30,286 bases of DNA, from the NCBI GenBank assembly GCA_023399465.1, contig JAEWPB010000002.1:1-30286 (forward strand), in the 5' to 3' direction. Position 1 is the stretch's first letter; each line of letters begins with the position of its first letter. Positions 23,108 to 30,286 of the stretch are shown here, in pieces. This DNA is from Pseudomonadota bacterium. GTDB taxonomy: Bacteria; Pseudomonadota; Alphaproteobacteria; Rhizobiales; Rhizobiaceae. The notes under the pieces were generated by a model that saw only the letters and a list, made by a program, of their open reading frames with translations, had not been told where the DNA came from and did not search any database. The position numbers and the translations under genes were made by a program.

Positions 23108-23854
23108 TCAGCGCGAAAAGCCGTCGCTGGCGGCGAGCAGGCGCTGTGTATACTCTTCCTTTACGGAGCGGCTGGCGAGCTCGGAAGAGGCGAGGCTCTC
23201 GACCACCTCGCCGCTGCGCATCACCGCCAGGCGTTCGCACATGTGGCTGATGACGCCGAGGTCGTGGCTGACCATGACGAAGGTGAGGTTGCGGTCGCTG
23301 CGTGCCTGTTCGAGCAGGTTGAGGATTTCTGCCTGGATCGAGGCGTCGAGCGCCGAGGTCGGCTCGTCGAGCAGCAGGATCTCGGGTTCGACGATCAGCG
23401 CGCGGGCAATGGCGATGCGCTGGCGCTGGCCACCGGACAACTGGTGCGAATAGCGAAAACGGAAGCGTGTCCCGAGCCCGACTTCGTCGAGCGCCCGCAC
23501 GATCCGGCGTTCGCTGTCGTCGATGCCGTGGATGGCGAGCGGTTCGAGCAGCAGCCGGTCGACCGTCTGGCGCGGATGCAGCGAGCCGTAGGGATCCTGG
23601 AACACCATCTGGACTGTCCGATAGAATTCCTTGTCGCGCTTCTGGCCGCTGTAGTTGCGGCCATTGATCGCCAGTTCGCCCTGCTGAAAGCCGTTAAGGC
23701 CGGCAACGGCGCGAAGCAGGGTTGACTTGCCCGAGCCGGATTCGCCGACGATGCCGAAGGATTCACCCCGGGCGATGTCGACGCTGACATTGCGCAGCGC
23801 CACGTAGTCGTCGAACTTGACGACCATGTTCTTGATCGAAAGTGCGGTCGTCAT
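23108..23854 (-). CDS. Peptide/nickel-type ABC transporter ATP-binding protein (DppF-like)
   Basis: 248-residue ATPase. Walker A GESGSGKST is near residues 37-45, then the family block VQMVFQDPYGSLHPRQTV, signature LSGGQRQRIAIARAL, Walker B ILLLDEPTSALD and the switch MVSHDLGVISHMC. DppF/OppF proteins are usually about 310-330 residues with a C-terminal oligopeptide domain; here that part is nearly absent, so the length is closer to NikE. The ATG at 23854 overlaps the previous stop as ATGA. It is the last gene of the operon that begins with the dipeptidase. Confidence 0.9.
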   Translation of the reverse strand: MTTALSIKNMVVKFDDYVALRNVSVDIARGESFGIVGESGSGKSTLLRAVAGLNGFQQGELAINGRNYSGQKRDKEFYRTVQMVFQDPYGSLHPRQTVDRLLLEPLAIHGIDDSERRIVRALDEVGLGTRFRFRYSHQLSGGQRQRIAIARALIVEPEILLLDEPTSALDASIQAEILNLLEQARSDRNLTFVMVSHDLGVISHMCERLAVMRSGEVVESLASSELASRSVKEEYTQRLLAASDGFSR

Positions 23855-24684
23855 GCTGCCCACTCCGGTTTGCGTTCGAGGACTGGGAGCGGATGGCGAT
23901 CGGAGCCGATCTTCGGCAGGCAGTTGAGCAGCCCTTGCGTATAGGGGTGCTGCGCCTTGGCGAGATCGGCCGACGGCAGTTCCTCGACCACGCGGCCGGC
24001 ATACATCACCAGAACCCGGTCGCAGAACGAGGACACAAGACGGAGATCGTGCGAGACGAAGATCAGGCCCATGCCGCGTTCGGCGACGAGCTTGTCGAGG
24101 ATCGCCAGCACTTCGAGCTGCACGGTGACGTCGAGTGCCGAGGTCGGTTCGTCGGCGATCAGCAGTTCCGGCCCGGCGATCAGCATCATCGCGATCATCA
24201 CGCGCTGGCCCATGCCGCCCGAGACCTCGTGCGGATAGAGATCGAAAACGCGTTCGGAATCGCGGATCTGCACGGCGTCGAGCATGGCAATCGCCCGTTT
24301 GCGGGCCTCGGCCTTGCTGACACGCTCATGGGTGCGCAACGTCTCCATGATCTGCCGGCCGATGGTCATGACCGGGTTCAGCGAATACTTCGGATCCTGG
24401 AGGATCATTGCAATGTCGCGGCCGCGAAGGGCCCGGCGCTGGCGCGCGGACGCCTTCAGCAGGTCGACATCGCCGAACTGCAGCTTGTCGGCGGTGATGG
24501 TCGCGTGACCCGGGGTGAGGCCCATGATCGCGCGGCCGGTCTGGGACTTGCCGGAACCGGATTCGCCGACGATGCCGAGGCGCTCGCGGCCGAGGGTGAA
24601 GCTGACGCCACGAACCGCTTCGACGACGCCGGTTCGGGTCGGAAAGCTGACGCGGAGGTTTTCGACGGTAAGCAGTGGGCTCAT
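23851..24684 (-). CDS. Peptide/nickel-type ABC transporter ATP-binding protein (DppD-like)
   Basis: 277-residue ATPase. Walker A GESGSGKS at 40-47, block MILQDPKYSLNPVMTIG, signature VSGGMGQRVMIAMML and Walker B LLIADEPTSALDVT. It retains a short version of the C-terminal element PYTQGLLNCLPKIG, typical of peptide-type ATPases, but is shorter than DppD (about 325). It pairs with the following ATPase to energise the two permeases. Its ATG overlaps the upstream permease stop by 4 bp. Confidence 0.92.
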   Translation of the reverse strand: MSPLLTVENLRVSFPTRTGVVEAVRGVSFTLGRERLGIVGESGSGKSQTGRAIMGLTPGHATITADKLQFGDVDLLKASARQRRALRGRDIAMILQDPKYSLNPVMTIGRQIMETLRTHERVSKAEARKRAIAMLDAVQIRDSERVFDLYPHEVSGGMGQRVMIAMMLIAGPELLIADEPTSALDVTVQLEVLAILDKLVAERGMGLIFVSHDLRLVSSFCDRVLVMYAGRVVEELPSADLAKAQHPYTQGLLNCLPKIGSDRHPLPVLERKPEWAA

Positions 24685-25610
24685 TGGCCGGCCTCCTTCG
24701 GGTCGAGGGCGTCGCGCAGGCCGTCACCGAGCAGGTTGAAGCCGAGGCTGACGATCAGGATCGCTGCACCGGGGGCTGCGGCGACCCACCACTGATCGAG
24801 AATGAACCGGCGGCCGGATGCGATCATCGCGCCCCATTCCGGCAATGGCGGCTGGGCCCCGAGGCCGAGGAAGCCGAGACCGGCAGCCGTCAGGATGATG
24901 CCGGCCATGTCGAGGGTGACGCGGACGATCAACGAGGACATGCAGAGCGGCATGATGTGCAGGAGCACGATGCGAGCAGGCGAGGCACCCATGAGCTTGA
25001 CCGCGGAGATGTAGTCCGACTGGCGGAAGGTCATCGTTTCCGCGCGCGCAATGCGTGCATAGGGCGGCCACGAGGTGATCGCGATCGCGAGGATGGCGTT
25101 CTCGATGCCCGGGCCGAGTGCTGCGACCAGCGCCAGCGCCAGGACGAGCTTCGGGAATGCGAGAAAAATGTCGGTGATGCGCATCAGGATGGCATCGACC
25201 CAGCCGCCGGCATAGCCGGCGACGGTGCCGACCAGAAGGCCGACCGGGGCAGCGATGACCGCGACGAGCACGACGACGAGGAGCGTCAGGCGCGAGCCGT
25301 GGATCAGGCGTGAGAGGATATCGCGTCCCTGATCGTCCGTGCCGAGCCAGTAGGTCCCGCTCGGCGGCAGCAGGCGGGCGTTCTTGAGGTCGCCCGCAAT
25401 CGGCGAATGCGGTGCGATCACGTCGGCGAATGCGGCGACGAACAGCAGGGCAATGATGATGCCGAGGCCGGCGAGCGCCAGGCGGTTTTCCGCAAAGCGG
25501 CACCAGATGACATAGGCGCGGCCGAGACGGGCCTGCATGCGCGACGCCGGGCGGTCGGACAGCAGCCATTCGCGGCGGCTAAGCGGTTGGGTCAGTGCGG
25601 TCTCGCTCAT
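24681..25610 (-). CDS. Peptide-type ABC transporter permease (DppC-like)
   Basis: 309-residue inner-membrane permease. After a cytoplasmic N terminus comes a first helix LALAGLGIIIALLFVAAF, the OppC_N-type GTDDQGRDILSRLIHGSRLTL block, and the binding-protein-dependent transport signature around KLMGASPARIVLLHIMP (EAA-loop type). It ends with LLGDGLRDALDPK, the standard DppC ending. The start is at the ATG at 25610, which overlaps the DppB-like stop as ATGA; the open frame extends further upstream but that part is antisense-like and unconserved. Confidence 0.92.
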   Translation of the reverse strand: MSETALTQPLSRREWLLSDRPASRMQARLGRAYVIWCRFAENRLALAGLGIIIALLFVAAFADVIAPHSPIAGDLKNARLLPPSGTYWLGTDDQGRDILSRLIHGSRLTLLVVVLVAVIAAPVGLLVGTVAGYAGGWVDAILMRITDIFLAFPKLVLALALVAALGPGIENAILAIAITSWPPYARIARAETMTFRQSDYISAVKLMGASPARIVLLHIMPLCMSSLIVRVTLDMAGIILTAAGLGFLGLGAQPPLPEWGAMIASGRRFILDQWWVAAAPGAAILIVSLGFNLLGDGLRDALDPKEAGQ

Positions 25611-26668
25611 CGGCTGCGCGTCCTTGGATCCAGGGTCCGATAGAGAAGATCGGAGAAGAGATTGATGGCGATGAAGACGGAACCGATGACGATGGTGCCG
25701 CCGAGTACCGCATTCATGTCGGCGTTCTGGAGCGAGTTGGTGATGTAGAGACCGAGCCCAGGCCAGGCGAAGATGGTTTCGGTCAGAACCGAGCCTTCGA
25801 GCAATCCGGCGTAGGAAAGGGCGATGACGGTGATCAGCGGCACGGCGGCGTTCCGCAGCGCATGGCCCCAGATGATCCGGGTTTCGGACAGGCCCTTGGC
25901 GCGCGCGGCGACGATATATTCCTGCTTCAGTTCGTTCAGCATGAAGCTGCGGGTCATGCGGCTGATGTAGGCGAGCGAGAAGTAGCCGAGCAGCGATGCC
26001 GGCAGGATGATGTGACGGAACAGGTCCCACAACACGTCCCATTGGCGCTGCCACAGGGCATCGAGAATGAAGAAGCCGGTCACCGGGGTGAAGCTGTACT
26101 CGTAGACGATGTCGATACGGCCGGGATAGGCGACCCAGCGCAGCTTGGCGTAGAAGAGCACCAGCGACAGCAGGGCGAGCCAGAAGATCGGAACCGAATA
26201 GCCGACAAGGCCGATGACGCGGACGATCTGGTCGGCAAGGCTGCCGCGCTTGACTGCGGCGAGCACGCCAAGCGGAATGCCGAAGACGGCGCCGATGATC
26301 GTTCCGATGGTGGCAAGTTCCATGGTCGCCGGGAAGACGCGCTTGATGTCTTCGAGAACCGGATTGGTCGTGAGAACCGAGGTGCCGAAATCGCCCGACA
26401 GCGCGCCCTTCACATAGATGAAGAACTGCTGGTAGAGCGGCAGGTTGAGGCCCATGGCCTCGCGGGTGCGTTCGACCACGGCGGTGGGTGCGCGGTCCCC
26501 GAGCACTGCCAGTACCGGATCAATGGGGATGATGCGGCCAATGAAGAAGGTGACGGCAAGCAGACCCAGAAAGGTCGTGACCACCGTTACGAAAAAGCGC
26601 AAGGCCCCCATGGCAAACGCCGGCAAGCGGGAGCGCCGCCGCGCTGTTATGGTTTCAACACTTGTCAA
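25607..26668 (-). CDS. Peptide-type ABC transporter permease (DppB-like)
   Basis: 353-residue permease with six helices; FFVTVVTTFLGLLAVTFFIGRIIPIDP is the usual DppB opening, and AARAKGLSETRIIWGHALRNA is the EAA coupling loop. It ends in DLLYRTLDPRTRSR, as DppB proteins do. The start appears to be the TTG at 26668, since AAGGA lies 9 bp upstream; the first ATG (26611) lacks a ribosome site. It follows the binding-protein gene after a 126-bp gap with a strong hairpin. Confidence 0.9.
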   Translation of the reverse strand: MTSVETITARRRSRLPAFAMGALRFFVTVVTTFLGLLAVTFFIGRIIPIDPVLAVLGDRAPTAVVERTREAMGLNLPLYQQFFIYVKGALSGDFGTSVLTTNPVLEDIKRVFPATMELATIGTIIGAVFGIPLGVLAAVKRGSLADQIVRVIGLVGYSVPIFWLALLSLVLFYAKLRWVAYPGRIDIVYEYSFTPVTGFFILDALWQRQWDVLWDLFRHIILPASLLGYFSLAYISRMTRSFMLNELKQEYIVAARAKGLSETRIIWGHALRNAAVPLITVIALSYAGLLEGSVLTETIFAWPGLGLYITNSLQNADMNAVLGGTIVIGSVFIAINLFSDLLYRTLDPRTRSR

Positions 26669-26754
26669 GCAAATCGGTCCTTTATGCCAACAGCGCCAGA
26701 CGGTCCGCCATCACGGGCCGAAGTGGCGCTGCAAATCGAAAGTCGTCGGCATAA

Positions 26755-26785
26755 CCCCGCTGCCGGAATGATTCCAGCAGCGGGG
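26755..26785 (-). promoter_or_regulatory. Intercistronic hairpin after the peptide-binding-protein gene
   Basis: Perfect 9-bp arms CCCCGCTGC/GCAGCGGGG enclose a second stem GGAAT/ATTCC with a one-base centre. It starts 9 bp after the binding-protein stop on the minus strand and is followed by TTATG, not a T-run. The position suits an mRNA-stabilising or attenuating stem that favours the binding protein over the permeases. Confidence 0.6.
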
Positions 26786-26794
26786 CGTAGTGCT

Positions 26795-28438
26795 TTAGTC
26801 TTTCGAAACGGTCGAGACGAAGTTGGTGTCGAAGCTCGGACCGAGCTTGAAACCGCTGAGATTGCCGCGATAGCCGGCAACTTCCGTCTGCTGGAAGATG
26901 ATGACGAACGGGCTTTCCGCAAGAACGGTCTTCTGCAGGTCCTGATAGGCGGCAGCGCGCTTGTCGGCATCCTTCTCGAGCAGAGCGTCGGCCGTCTTCT
27001 TCGTCAGTTCCGGCACGTCCCAGGCGTTGCGCCATGCAAGCGTCTTGCTCTTGCCTTCGTCGGAATTGTCCGGGTTGGCGGTGAACGTCTCGGCGTTGGA
27101 GTTCGGATCGAAGTAGTCCATGCCCCACTGGCCGATATAGATATCGTGGTTACGGGCGCGATACTTCGTCAGCGTCTGCTTGCCGTCGCCGGGGATGATC
27201 TCGACCTTGACGCCGGCCTGGGCCGCGGTCTGCTGGAACGCCTCGGCAATGCCGCTGACCGGCTGGGTGTTGCGAACGTCCATGGTCACGGTGAAGCCGT
27301 CGGAGAGACCGGCCTTGGCGAGCAGTTCCTTGGCCTTGGCAACGTCGAAAGTATAGGGCTTCTCGTCGAGAGCGCCGAGCACGCCCTTCGGCAGGAAGGT
27401 CTGGTGGACTTCGCCGATGCCCTTGATCAGGGTGGAGCCGATCGCATCATAGTCGACCAGATACTTCAGGGCTTCGCGCACTTCCGGCTTGGCGAGCGTC
27501 TCGTTCTTCTGGTTGAGGCTGATGTAGTAGACGGTGCCCTTCGGCGCGCTGGTGGCCTTCAGGTCACCGTTCTTGGCAATAGCGTCCAGATCGCCCGGAT
27601 CCAGATTGCGGGCGACGTCGATATCGCCGGCCTCAAGCGCTAGACGCTGGCCGGAGCTTTCCTTCATGTGGCGGTAGATGACGCGGGCCAGCTTGGCCGG
27701 CTCGCCGTAGTAGTTGTCGTTGCGCTCGAGCACGACAACTTCGTTGGCGCGCCATTCGCGCAGCTTGAAGGGGCCCGAACCGGCAAAGCCGGTCTTCAGC
27801 CACTCGTTGCCGAAGTCGTTGTCATACTTGTATTCCGCAGTCGGCGTTACCGCCTTGGTGTTCTCGAGAACCAGCTTCTTGTCGAGCACCGAGCCGACCG
27901 TCGAGGTCAGGACGTTGAGCACGAAGCTCGGCGCGTAGGACTTGTCGACGGTGAAGACGAAGGTGGTCTCGTCAACTGCCTTGGCCTTTTCGGTGACGTT
28001 GTCGCCGTTGAGGCCGAACTGGGTGAGCAGGAAGGCGGGCGACTTGTCGAGCTTGACGGCACGTTCGAAGGAGTAGGCGACGTCTTCGGCGGTGATCGGG
28101 TTGCCGGAGGCAAACTTCAGGCCCGGCTTCAACTTGAAGGTATAGGTCAGGCCGTCGTCGGAAATGGTCCAGCTGTCGGCGAGGTCGCCGACGACCTTCG
28201 AGGAGTCGTTGGGATCGAGCGCAATGAGCTTGCTGTAGGTGTTGGCCGTCATTTCAGCGGTCGAGAATTCGAAGGCTTCGCCCGGATCCATGGAGATGAT
28301 GTCGTCGATCGCGAAGGCTTCGATCAACGTATCCTTGGGCGTGTCGGCGAAGGCGTGCGGCGCCGACATCAGAAGCAGCGACATTGCAGCGCTTGTCGTC
28401 AGCATACGAAAGCGCTTGTTCAAGCCAGTCATTTTCAC
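26795..28438 (-). CDS. ABC transporter substrate-binding protein, family 5 (peptide/nickel type)
   Basis: 547-residue periplasmic receptor. Signal peptide with MLTTSAAMSLLLMSAPHAFA and cleavage before DTPKD. SBP_bac_5 features include PSLAD-type WTISDDGLTYTFKLKPGLKFASGNPITAEDVAYSFERAV, then GSGPFKLREW and the LNQKNE...REALKYLVDYDAI region. The length is normal for DppA/OppA-like receptors. Start: the GTG at 28438 has AGGGGG at a suitable distance; the ATG two codons in is too far from it. It follows the dipeptidase gene after 36 bp, which points to di- or short peptides as ligand. Confidence 0.93.
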   Translation of the reverse strand: MKMTGLNKRFRMLTTSAAMSLLLMSAPHAFADTPKDTLIEAFAIDDIISMDPGEAFEFSTAEMTANTYSKLIALDPNDSSKVVGDLADSWTISDDGLTYTFKLKPGLKFASGNPITAEDVAYSFERAVKLDKSPAFLLTQFGLNGDNVTEKAKAVDETTFVFTVDKSYAPSFVLNVLTSTVGSVLDKKLVLENTKAVTPTAEYKYDNDFGNEWLKTGFAGSGPFKLREWRANEVVVLERNDNYYGEPAKLARVIYRHMKESSGQRLALEAGDIDVARNLDPGDLDAIAKNGDLKATSAPKGTVYYISLNQKNETLAKPEVREALKYLVDYDAIGSTLIKGIGEVHQTFLPKGVLGALDEKPYTFDVAKAKELLAKAGLSDGFTVTMDVRNTQPVSGIAEAFQQTAAQAGVKVEIIPGDGKQTLTKYRARNHDIYIGQWGMDYFDPNSNAETFTANPDNSDEGKSKTLAWRNAWDVPELTKKTADALLEKDADKRAAAYQDLQKTVLAESPFVIIFQQTEVAGYRGNLSGFKLGPSFDTNFVSTVSKD

Positions 28439-28474
28439 GGTGTATCCCCCTGTTTAAAGGTTTTGCGGTATCGT

Positions 28475-29533
28475 TCAGGCGATGTTTTCGTGCCAGGCGG
28501 ATGCCAGCACTCTTAGCCAGTTTTCCCGGCAAATCTTGTCCAGATCCGCTTCGGCGTATCCAGCCGCCCTAAGGGCGGCAATCAGATTCTGGTTGCCTGC
28601 GGCGTCGCCGATTTCGGCGGGAATGGTCGCGCCGTCGAAGTCTGAACCGAGCGCGACGCAATCGATGCCCATCCGCTCCACAAGGTGGTCGACGTGGCGG
28701 ACCATGTCGCTCAGCGGCGTGTCCGCATCCTCGCGCGCATCGGCGCGCAGCATCGTGGTGGCGTAGTTGAGGCCGACGATGCCGCGGCTTTCCCTGACCG
28801 CGTCAAGCTGACGGTCGGTGAGGTTGCGGGCAACGGGCGTCAGGGCATGGGAATTCGAATGGCTGACGATCAGCGGCTGGTCGGTGGTCTTGGCCACATC
28901 CCAGAAGCCCTTTTCGGTAATGTGGGCGAGATCGATGGCGATGCCGAGGCGATTGCAGGCCCTCACCAGCTCGAAACCGGCCTCGGTGAGGCCAGGCCCG
29001 GTATCCGGCGACGCCGGAAAGGCGAAGGGTACGCCATGAGCGAACACGTTGTGGCGGCTCCAGACCGGGCCGAGCGAACGCAGGCCCGCGGCGTAGAAGG
29101 TTTCCAGCGCGTCGAGATCGGCATCGATCGCCTCGCAGCCTTCCATGTGCATGACCGCGGCGAACTTGCCGGCGTTCATGGCCTGGCGGATCTCGCCGGT
29201 CGTGCGGCACAGCGACCATGCACCGGCGCGATCGAGGCGAAGGGCGACGGCGGCCATCTCCAGCGCGATATCGAGCGAGGGCGCGCGCTGCAGAGGCGCG
29301 GAGAGCGGTGTCTCGTAGTGGCCGTTTTTATCCGGCGCCTTCAGCACGAGATCGCCCGACGGGATATAGATGGCGCAAAGACCGCCTGCCAGTCCGCCCT
29401 TGCGGGCGCGGACGGCGTCGATGTGGCCATGGGCGGTGCCGTCCCGGAATTCCGCGATCGGATCGGAACCGTCTTTTGCGTTGCGCCAGAGTCTCAGAAG
29501 AACGTCGTTGTGACCGTCAAATACCAACTGCAT
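28475..29533 (-). CDS. Membrane-dipeptidase family (peptidase M19) zinc dipeptidase
   Basis: 352-residue enzyme of the renal-dipeptidase fold (amidohydrolase barrel). Metal ligands: H8 and D10 in DGHNDVLL, the bridging Glu in MHMEGCEA, then His in IDLAHI and VSHSNSHAL. The conserved GSDFDGA follows near the end. No signal peptide is seen, so it is cytoplasmic, unlike the mammalian GPI-anchored form. Bacterial members cleave dipeptides, often with a D-residue at the C-terminal position. It is the first gene of the uptake operon, so it probably hydrolyses what the transporter brings in. The ATG at 29533 is used; one codon earlier is a TTG. Confidence 0.92.
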   Translation of the reverse strand: MQLVFDGHNDVLLRLWRNAKDGSDPIAEFRDGTAHGHIDAVRARKGGLAGGLCAIYIPSGDLVLKAPDKNGHYETPLSAPLQRAPSLDIALEMAAVALRLDRAGAWSLCRTTGEIRQAMNAGKFAAVMHMEGCEAIDADLDALETFYAAGLRSLGPVWSRHNVFAHGVPFAFPASPDTGPGLTEAGFELVRACNRLGIAIDLAHITEKGFWDVAKTTDQPLIVSHSNSHALTPVARNLTDRQLDAVRESRGIVGLNYATTMLRADAREDADTPLSDMVRHVDHLVERMGIDCVALGSDFDGATIPAEIGDAAGNQNLIAALRAAGYAEADLDKICRENWLRVLASAWHENIA

Positions 29534-29918
29534 CAATTACTATCCGCATTCCGCGTTTCGTTATGAAATCGGGGAAGTTTTGTTGTCGAAGCGAAGGATT
29601 GGGCAGCTGGATTGTTCCGGCTGCGAAATCCTATCCAATTTAATGGTAGAGCCGATATCCAACACTTCGCAAGGTGAAAATTTTGGCACTGCGTGTTTAT
29701 GAGGCGTTGACTTTGGCCGGTGTGCGGATAACCGGCGCTGGAGCGATTCCGCGGCTGCGCCGTACCGTTGCGTGCTTCCGTTCACATCAAAGCAGGCTGT
29801 GGCTCAGGGTTTGAAGGCAAAGCCCCGTATTTGCGGGTCGGGTGTTGCTTCAGGCTATTCCGGTTTTGCCGGAAGTGCGCTAGGCCAAAGGCCGAGATGC
29901 CGCGAGAGGAGCTTTGGC
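29534..29918. other. 385-bp non-coding interval between the dipeptidase operon and aroQ
   Basis: No convincing gene. It contains the upstream region of the divergent dipeptidase operon, an AT-richer stretch at about 29570-29700, and two small dyads near aroQ: TTCCGG-N5-CCGGAA (29858-29874) and GGCC-AAA-GGCC (29883-29893). A TTGACT at 29707-29712 has only a badly spaced ATAACC downstream, so no firm aroQ promoter can be named. Confidence 0.6.
29560..29589 (-). promoter_or_regulatory. Possible promoter of the dipeptidase-peptide transport operon
   Basis: On the minus strand TCGACA (29584-29589) and CATAAC (29560-29565) are 18 bp apart, matching the consensus at 5/6 and 4/6. Transcription would start about 20 bp before the ATG at 29533. 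Weak evidence. Confidence 0.3.
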
Positions 29919-30286
29919 GTGAGCAAGTTGATTTATGTGTTGAATGGTCCGAACCTGAACCTGCTGGGCAAGCGCCAGCCGGAAATCTACGGCAAGGAAA
30001 CCCTGGCCGATGTGGAGCGTGACTGCATTCGCGTCGGTGCTGAACTTGGCCTCGAGATCCGGTTTCACCAGAGCAATGCCGAGCATCAGATCATCGACTG
30101 GATCCACGAGGCGCGCGAAAGTGCTGTCGGCATCATCATCAATCCGGCCGCCTATACCCATACCTCGGTTGCGATCCTCGATGCGCTGAACACCTTCGAC
30201 CATCCGATCATCGAGGTGCATATCTCCAACGTGCACAAGCGCGAGCCTTTCCGCCATCACTCCTACGTCTCGAGCGTCGCCTCCGG
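29919..30286 (+). CDS. aroQ: Type II 3-dehydroquinate dehydratase (partial)
   Basis: N-terminal 122 residues of the shikimate-pathway enzyme that dehydrates 3-dehydroquinate; the C-terminal end is cut by the window. The opening LIYVLNGPNLNLLGKRQPEIYG is the type II signature, with the catalytic Tyr in EIYG. FHQSNAEHQIIDWIHEA and NPAAYTHTSVAILDAL (catalytic His) follow, and EVHISNVHKREPFRHHSY is the substrate-binding segment. The start is a GTG at 29919 with AGGAG 8 bp upstream; no ATG fits. Total family length is about 145-150, so only some 25 residues are missing. Confidence 0.95.
   Translation, partial: MSKLIYVLNGPNLNLLGKRQPEIYGKETLADVERDCIRVGAELGLEIRFHQSNAEHQIIDWIHEARESAVGIIINPAAYTHTSVAILDALNTFDHPIIEVHISNVHKREPFRHHSYVSSVAS

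Noticed and set aside
22899..23240. A 113-codon minus-strand frame overlapping the end of the DppF-like gene
   Set aside because: It lies out of frame over the ATPase coding sequence for most of its first half and shows only biased composition.
24681..26054. An N-terminal extension of the DppC-like permease by about 150 residues
   Set aside because: The extension overlaps the DppB-like gene in another frame and is Arg/His-rich. The ATG at 25610 overlaps the upstream stop as ATGA, as at the other junctions of the operon.
25595..27643. A 682-codon open frame on the plus strand across the peptide operon
   Set aside because: It runs antisense to the receptor and DppB-like genes. The product is compositionally biased and crosses the intercistronic gap without any start signal.
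1..30286. tRNA, rRNA, CRISPR array, insertion sequence or phage genes
   Set aside because: No cloverleaf with a TTCGA-type arm, no repeat-spacer periodicity, no transposase or integrase motif, and no terminal inverted repeats with target duplications were seen on either strand.

Overview
The window looks like chromosomal DNA of a rhizobial alphaproteobacterium (Rhizobiaceae or a close relative). It is GC-rich with strong G/C third-position bias. It has a single-polypeptide SecDF, a small ribbon-helix-helix regulator of the RHH_4 type, several ABC uptake systems of the kind rhizobia carry in number, and a cardiolipin-synthase-like gene followed by an endonuclease/exonuclease/phosphatase gene. 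I see no rRNA, tRNA, CRISPR array, insertion sequence or phage gene. The assignment rests on gene content only.

Layout. (a) 1-1600, minus strand: a branched-chain-type ABC uptake operon, with a periplasmic binding protein followed by a LivH-type permease cut by the window edge. Its upstream region holds a plausible promoter whose -35 box lies inside an 8-bp inverted repeat. (b) 1741-4484: a small XRE-type regulator divergent from a YbaL/KefB-type cation:proton antiporter, with palindromes between them, then an unrecognised one-helix protein. (c) 4581-9624: secDF with a clear terminator, a phospholipase-D-type cardiolipin synthase and an EEP-family enzyme. (d) 9652-10564: an RHH_4 regulator with a good sigma70-like promoter, divergent from glyoxalase I.

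(e) 10640-22429 is the most interesting part. A Tat-signal small subunit and a GMC flavoprotein with a C-X5-C-X3-C iron-sulfur-type motif form a periplasmic alcohol/sugar dehydrogenase pair. Next come a convergent LysR-type regulator and, divergent from it, a complete LivK-G-F-H-M-type uptake operon. These are followed by a second, cytoplasmic GMC oxidoreductase, a probable 3-hydroxyisobutyryl-CoA hydrolase and 3-hydroxyisobutyrate dehydrogenase. Together they suggest oxidation, import and catabolism of a branched C4-type or related hydroxylated compound. The substrate cannot be read from the sequence.

(f) 22430-23107 is a patch with hairpins and one lower-GC, 88-residue membrane protein of unknown function. 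(g) 23108-29533, minus strand, is a compact peptide operon: an M19 membrane-type dipeptidase, a family 5 binding protein, two permeases and two ATPases. The last four genes overlap by 4 bp at each junction. It imports and probably cleaves dipeptides, possibly those containing D-amino acids. (h) The window ends inside aroQ, after a 385-bp non-coding stretch.

The gene families are well known. The less ordinary items are the layout of block (e), the short palindromic operator candidates, the hairpins after two binding-protein genes, and the two orphan membrane proteins.
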